From assembly GCA_964347035.1 (NCBI GenBank), contig CAYFXE010000044.1:1-22472 (forward strand): DNA of 22,472 bases. The letters are read 5' to 3'. Positions 22,033 through 22,472 of this stretch are shown one piece after another (the first letter of the stretch is position 1; every line of letters starts with the position of its first letter). A model generated the notes under the pieces. The model was given only the letters and a program-made list of their open reading frames with translations. It did not search any database and was not told the DNA's origin. The DNA comes from CAYFXE01 sp964347035. GTDB taxonomy: Bacteria > Acidobacteriota > Aminicenantia > Aminicenantales > Aminicenantaceae. A program made the position numbers and the translations under genes.

Positions 22033-22034
22033 TG

Positions 22035-22355
22035 CTATTCTCCTCCAGTGCCGAAGGCCTGAATTTCCACATCGATTCCAGCGGGTAGGTCTAATTTCTG
22101 AAGTTCTTCGATTGTTTCGTTATTGTACTCGCTGATATCGATGAGTCTCTTATGAATTCTCATCTCAAAGTGTTCTCGAGATCTCTTATCCACATGGGGA
22201 GAACGGAGGACACAGAATCTGTGAATGCGAGTGGGAAGTGGAATAGGACCAGATATGTTGGCTCCAGTTCTTTTGGCTTTAATGATGATATCTTTAACAG
22301 ACTGGTCCAAGAGTCGATGATCAAAAGACTGAAGTCTGATTCTTATTTTTTCCAT
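22035..22355 (-). CDS. rpsJ: 30S ribosomal protein S10
   Basis: This 106-residue protein of the 30S head also acts as transcription antitermination factor NusE with NusB. KIRIRLQSFDHRLLDQSV, GPIPLPTRIHRFCVLRSPHVDKRSREHFEMRIHKRLIDI and the end LPAGIDVEIQ match the family. AGAGGA precedes the ATG at 5 bp. A 63-bp spacer separates it from tuf, with no clear promoter seen, so read-through from tuf is likely. Confidence 0.98.
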   Translation of the reverse strand: MEKIRIRLQSFDHRLLDQSVKDIIIKAKRTGANISGPIPLPTRIHRFCVLRSPHVDKRSREHFEMRIHKRLIDISEYNNETIEELQKLDLPAGIDVEIQAFGTGGE

Positions 22356-22418
22356 CTTATCCTCTGTTCTCCTCTAATATTTAAAGAGTCTAATCAGCCG
22401 TTGGACCCGATGTTACCT

Positions 22419-22472
22419 CTACTCCATTATTTCGGTGACCGTCCCGGCTCCAACCGTCCGGCCTCCCTCTCT
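22419..22472 (-). CDS. tuf: Elongation factor Tu, C-terminal end (partial)
   Basis: The last 17 codons are present, reading REGGRTVGAGTVTEIME followed by TAG. This is the invariant EF-Tu C-terminus of domain 3 (REGGRTVGAGVV.EI). EF-Tu delivers aminoacyl-tRNA to the ribosomal A site. The remainder lies beyond the window edge. Its position directly upstream of rpsJ is the classical str/S10 junction. Confidence 0.95.
   Translation of the reverse strand, partial: REGGRTVGAGTVTEIME

Overview
This window is chromosomal DNA from a Gram-negative bacterium of moderate GC content. Signs of an outer membrane are a beta-barrel protein ending in Phe, a lipoprotein-type MltD murein transglycosylase, and a near-consensus sigma-54 promoter. 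Three ribosomal proteins (S4, S14, L36) and adenylate kinase keep their zinc-binding cysteines, and L24 carries a zinc-ribbon tail. The species cannot be fixed from this sequence. The overall look fits an uncultured, metagenome- or single-cell-derived lineage (an Aminicenantes-like bacterium is one guess, low confidence). Two runs of 10 N show that it is a scaffold.

Layout. Bases 1-476 hold the tail of an unidentified reading frame, three copies of a 19-bp repeat that look like an insertion-sequence end, and stacked sigma-70-like and sigma-54-like promoters for an outer-membrane barrel gene (477-1217, +). Facing it is a three-gene minus-strand cluster (3575 down to 1338): a secreted protein with two WHy/LEA_2 domains, a family 2 glycosyltransferase and a small nitroreductase. 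A divergent promoter region (3576-3721) separates this cluster from cca (tRNA nucleotidyltransferase, +) and mltD (+). mltD converges on the ribosomal block across a long inverted repeat (7045-7125).

From 22472 down to 7154 everything is on the minus strand. It is the classical, fused S10-spc-alpha superoperon in canonical order: tuf (3' end), rpsJ, rplC, rplD, rplW, rplB, rpsS, rplV, rpsC, rplP, rpmC, rpsQ, rplN, rplX, rplE, rpsN, rpsH, rplF, rplR, rpsE, rpmD, rplO, secY, adk, map, infA, rpmJ, rpsM, rpsK, rpsD, rpoA, rplQ. Spacing is very tight, with many 4-bp ATGA overlaps. The only internal spacers above 60 bp are tuf-rpsJ (63 bp) and rpsD-rpoA (110 bp). The block supplies ribosomal proteins, the Sec channel, adenylate kinase, N-terminal Met removal, IF-1 and the RNA polymerase alpha subunit.

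The most important observations concern the assembly. rplF is interrupted at the first N run, and a 126-bp piece there encodes, on the opposite strand, the C-terminal half of ribosomal protein S16. This is almost certainly a chimeric contig end. The second N run, in rplD, appears spurious: the flanks share ATAG, and merging them restores a normal L4. I found no convincing new biological system. The more interesting biology is in the promoter and repeat structure around the barrel gene, the inverted repeat behind the superoperon, and the twin-WHy/glycosyltransferase/nitroreductase cluster.
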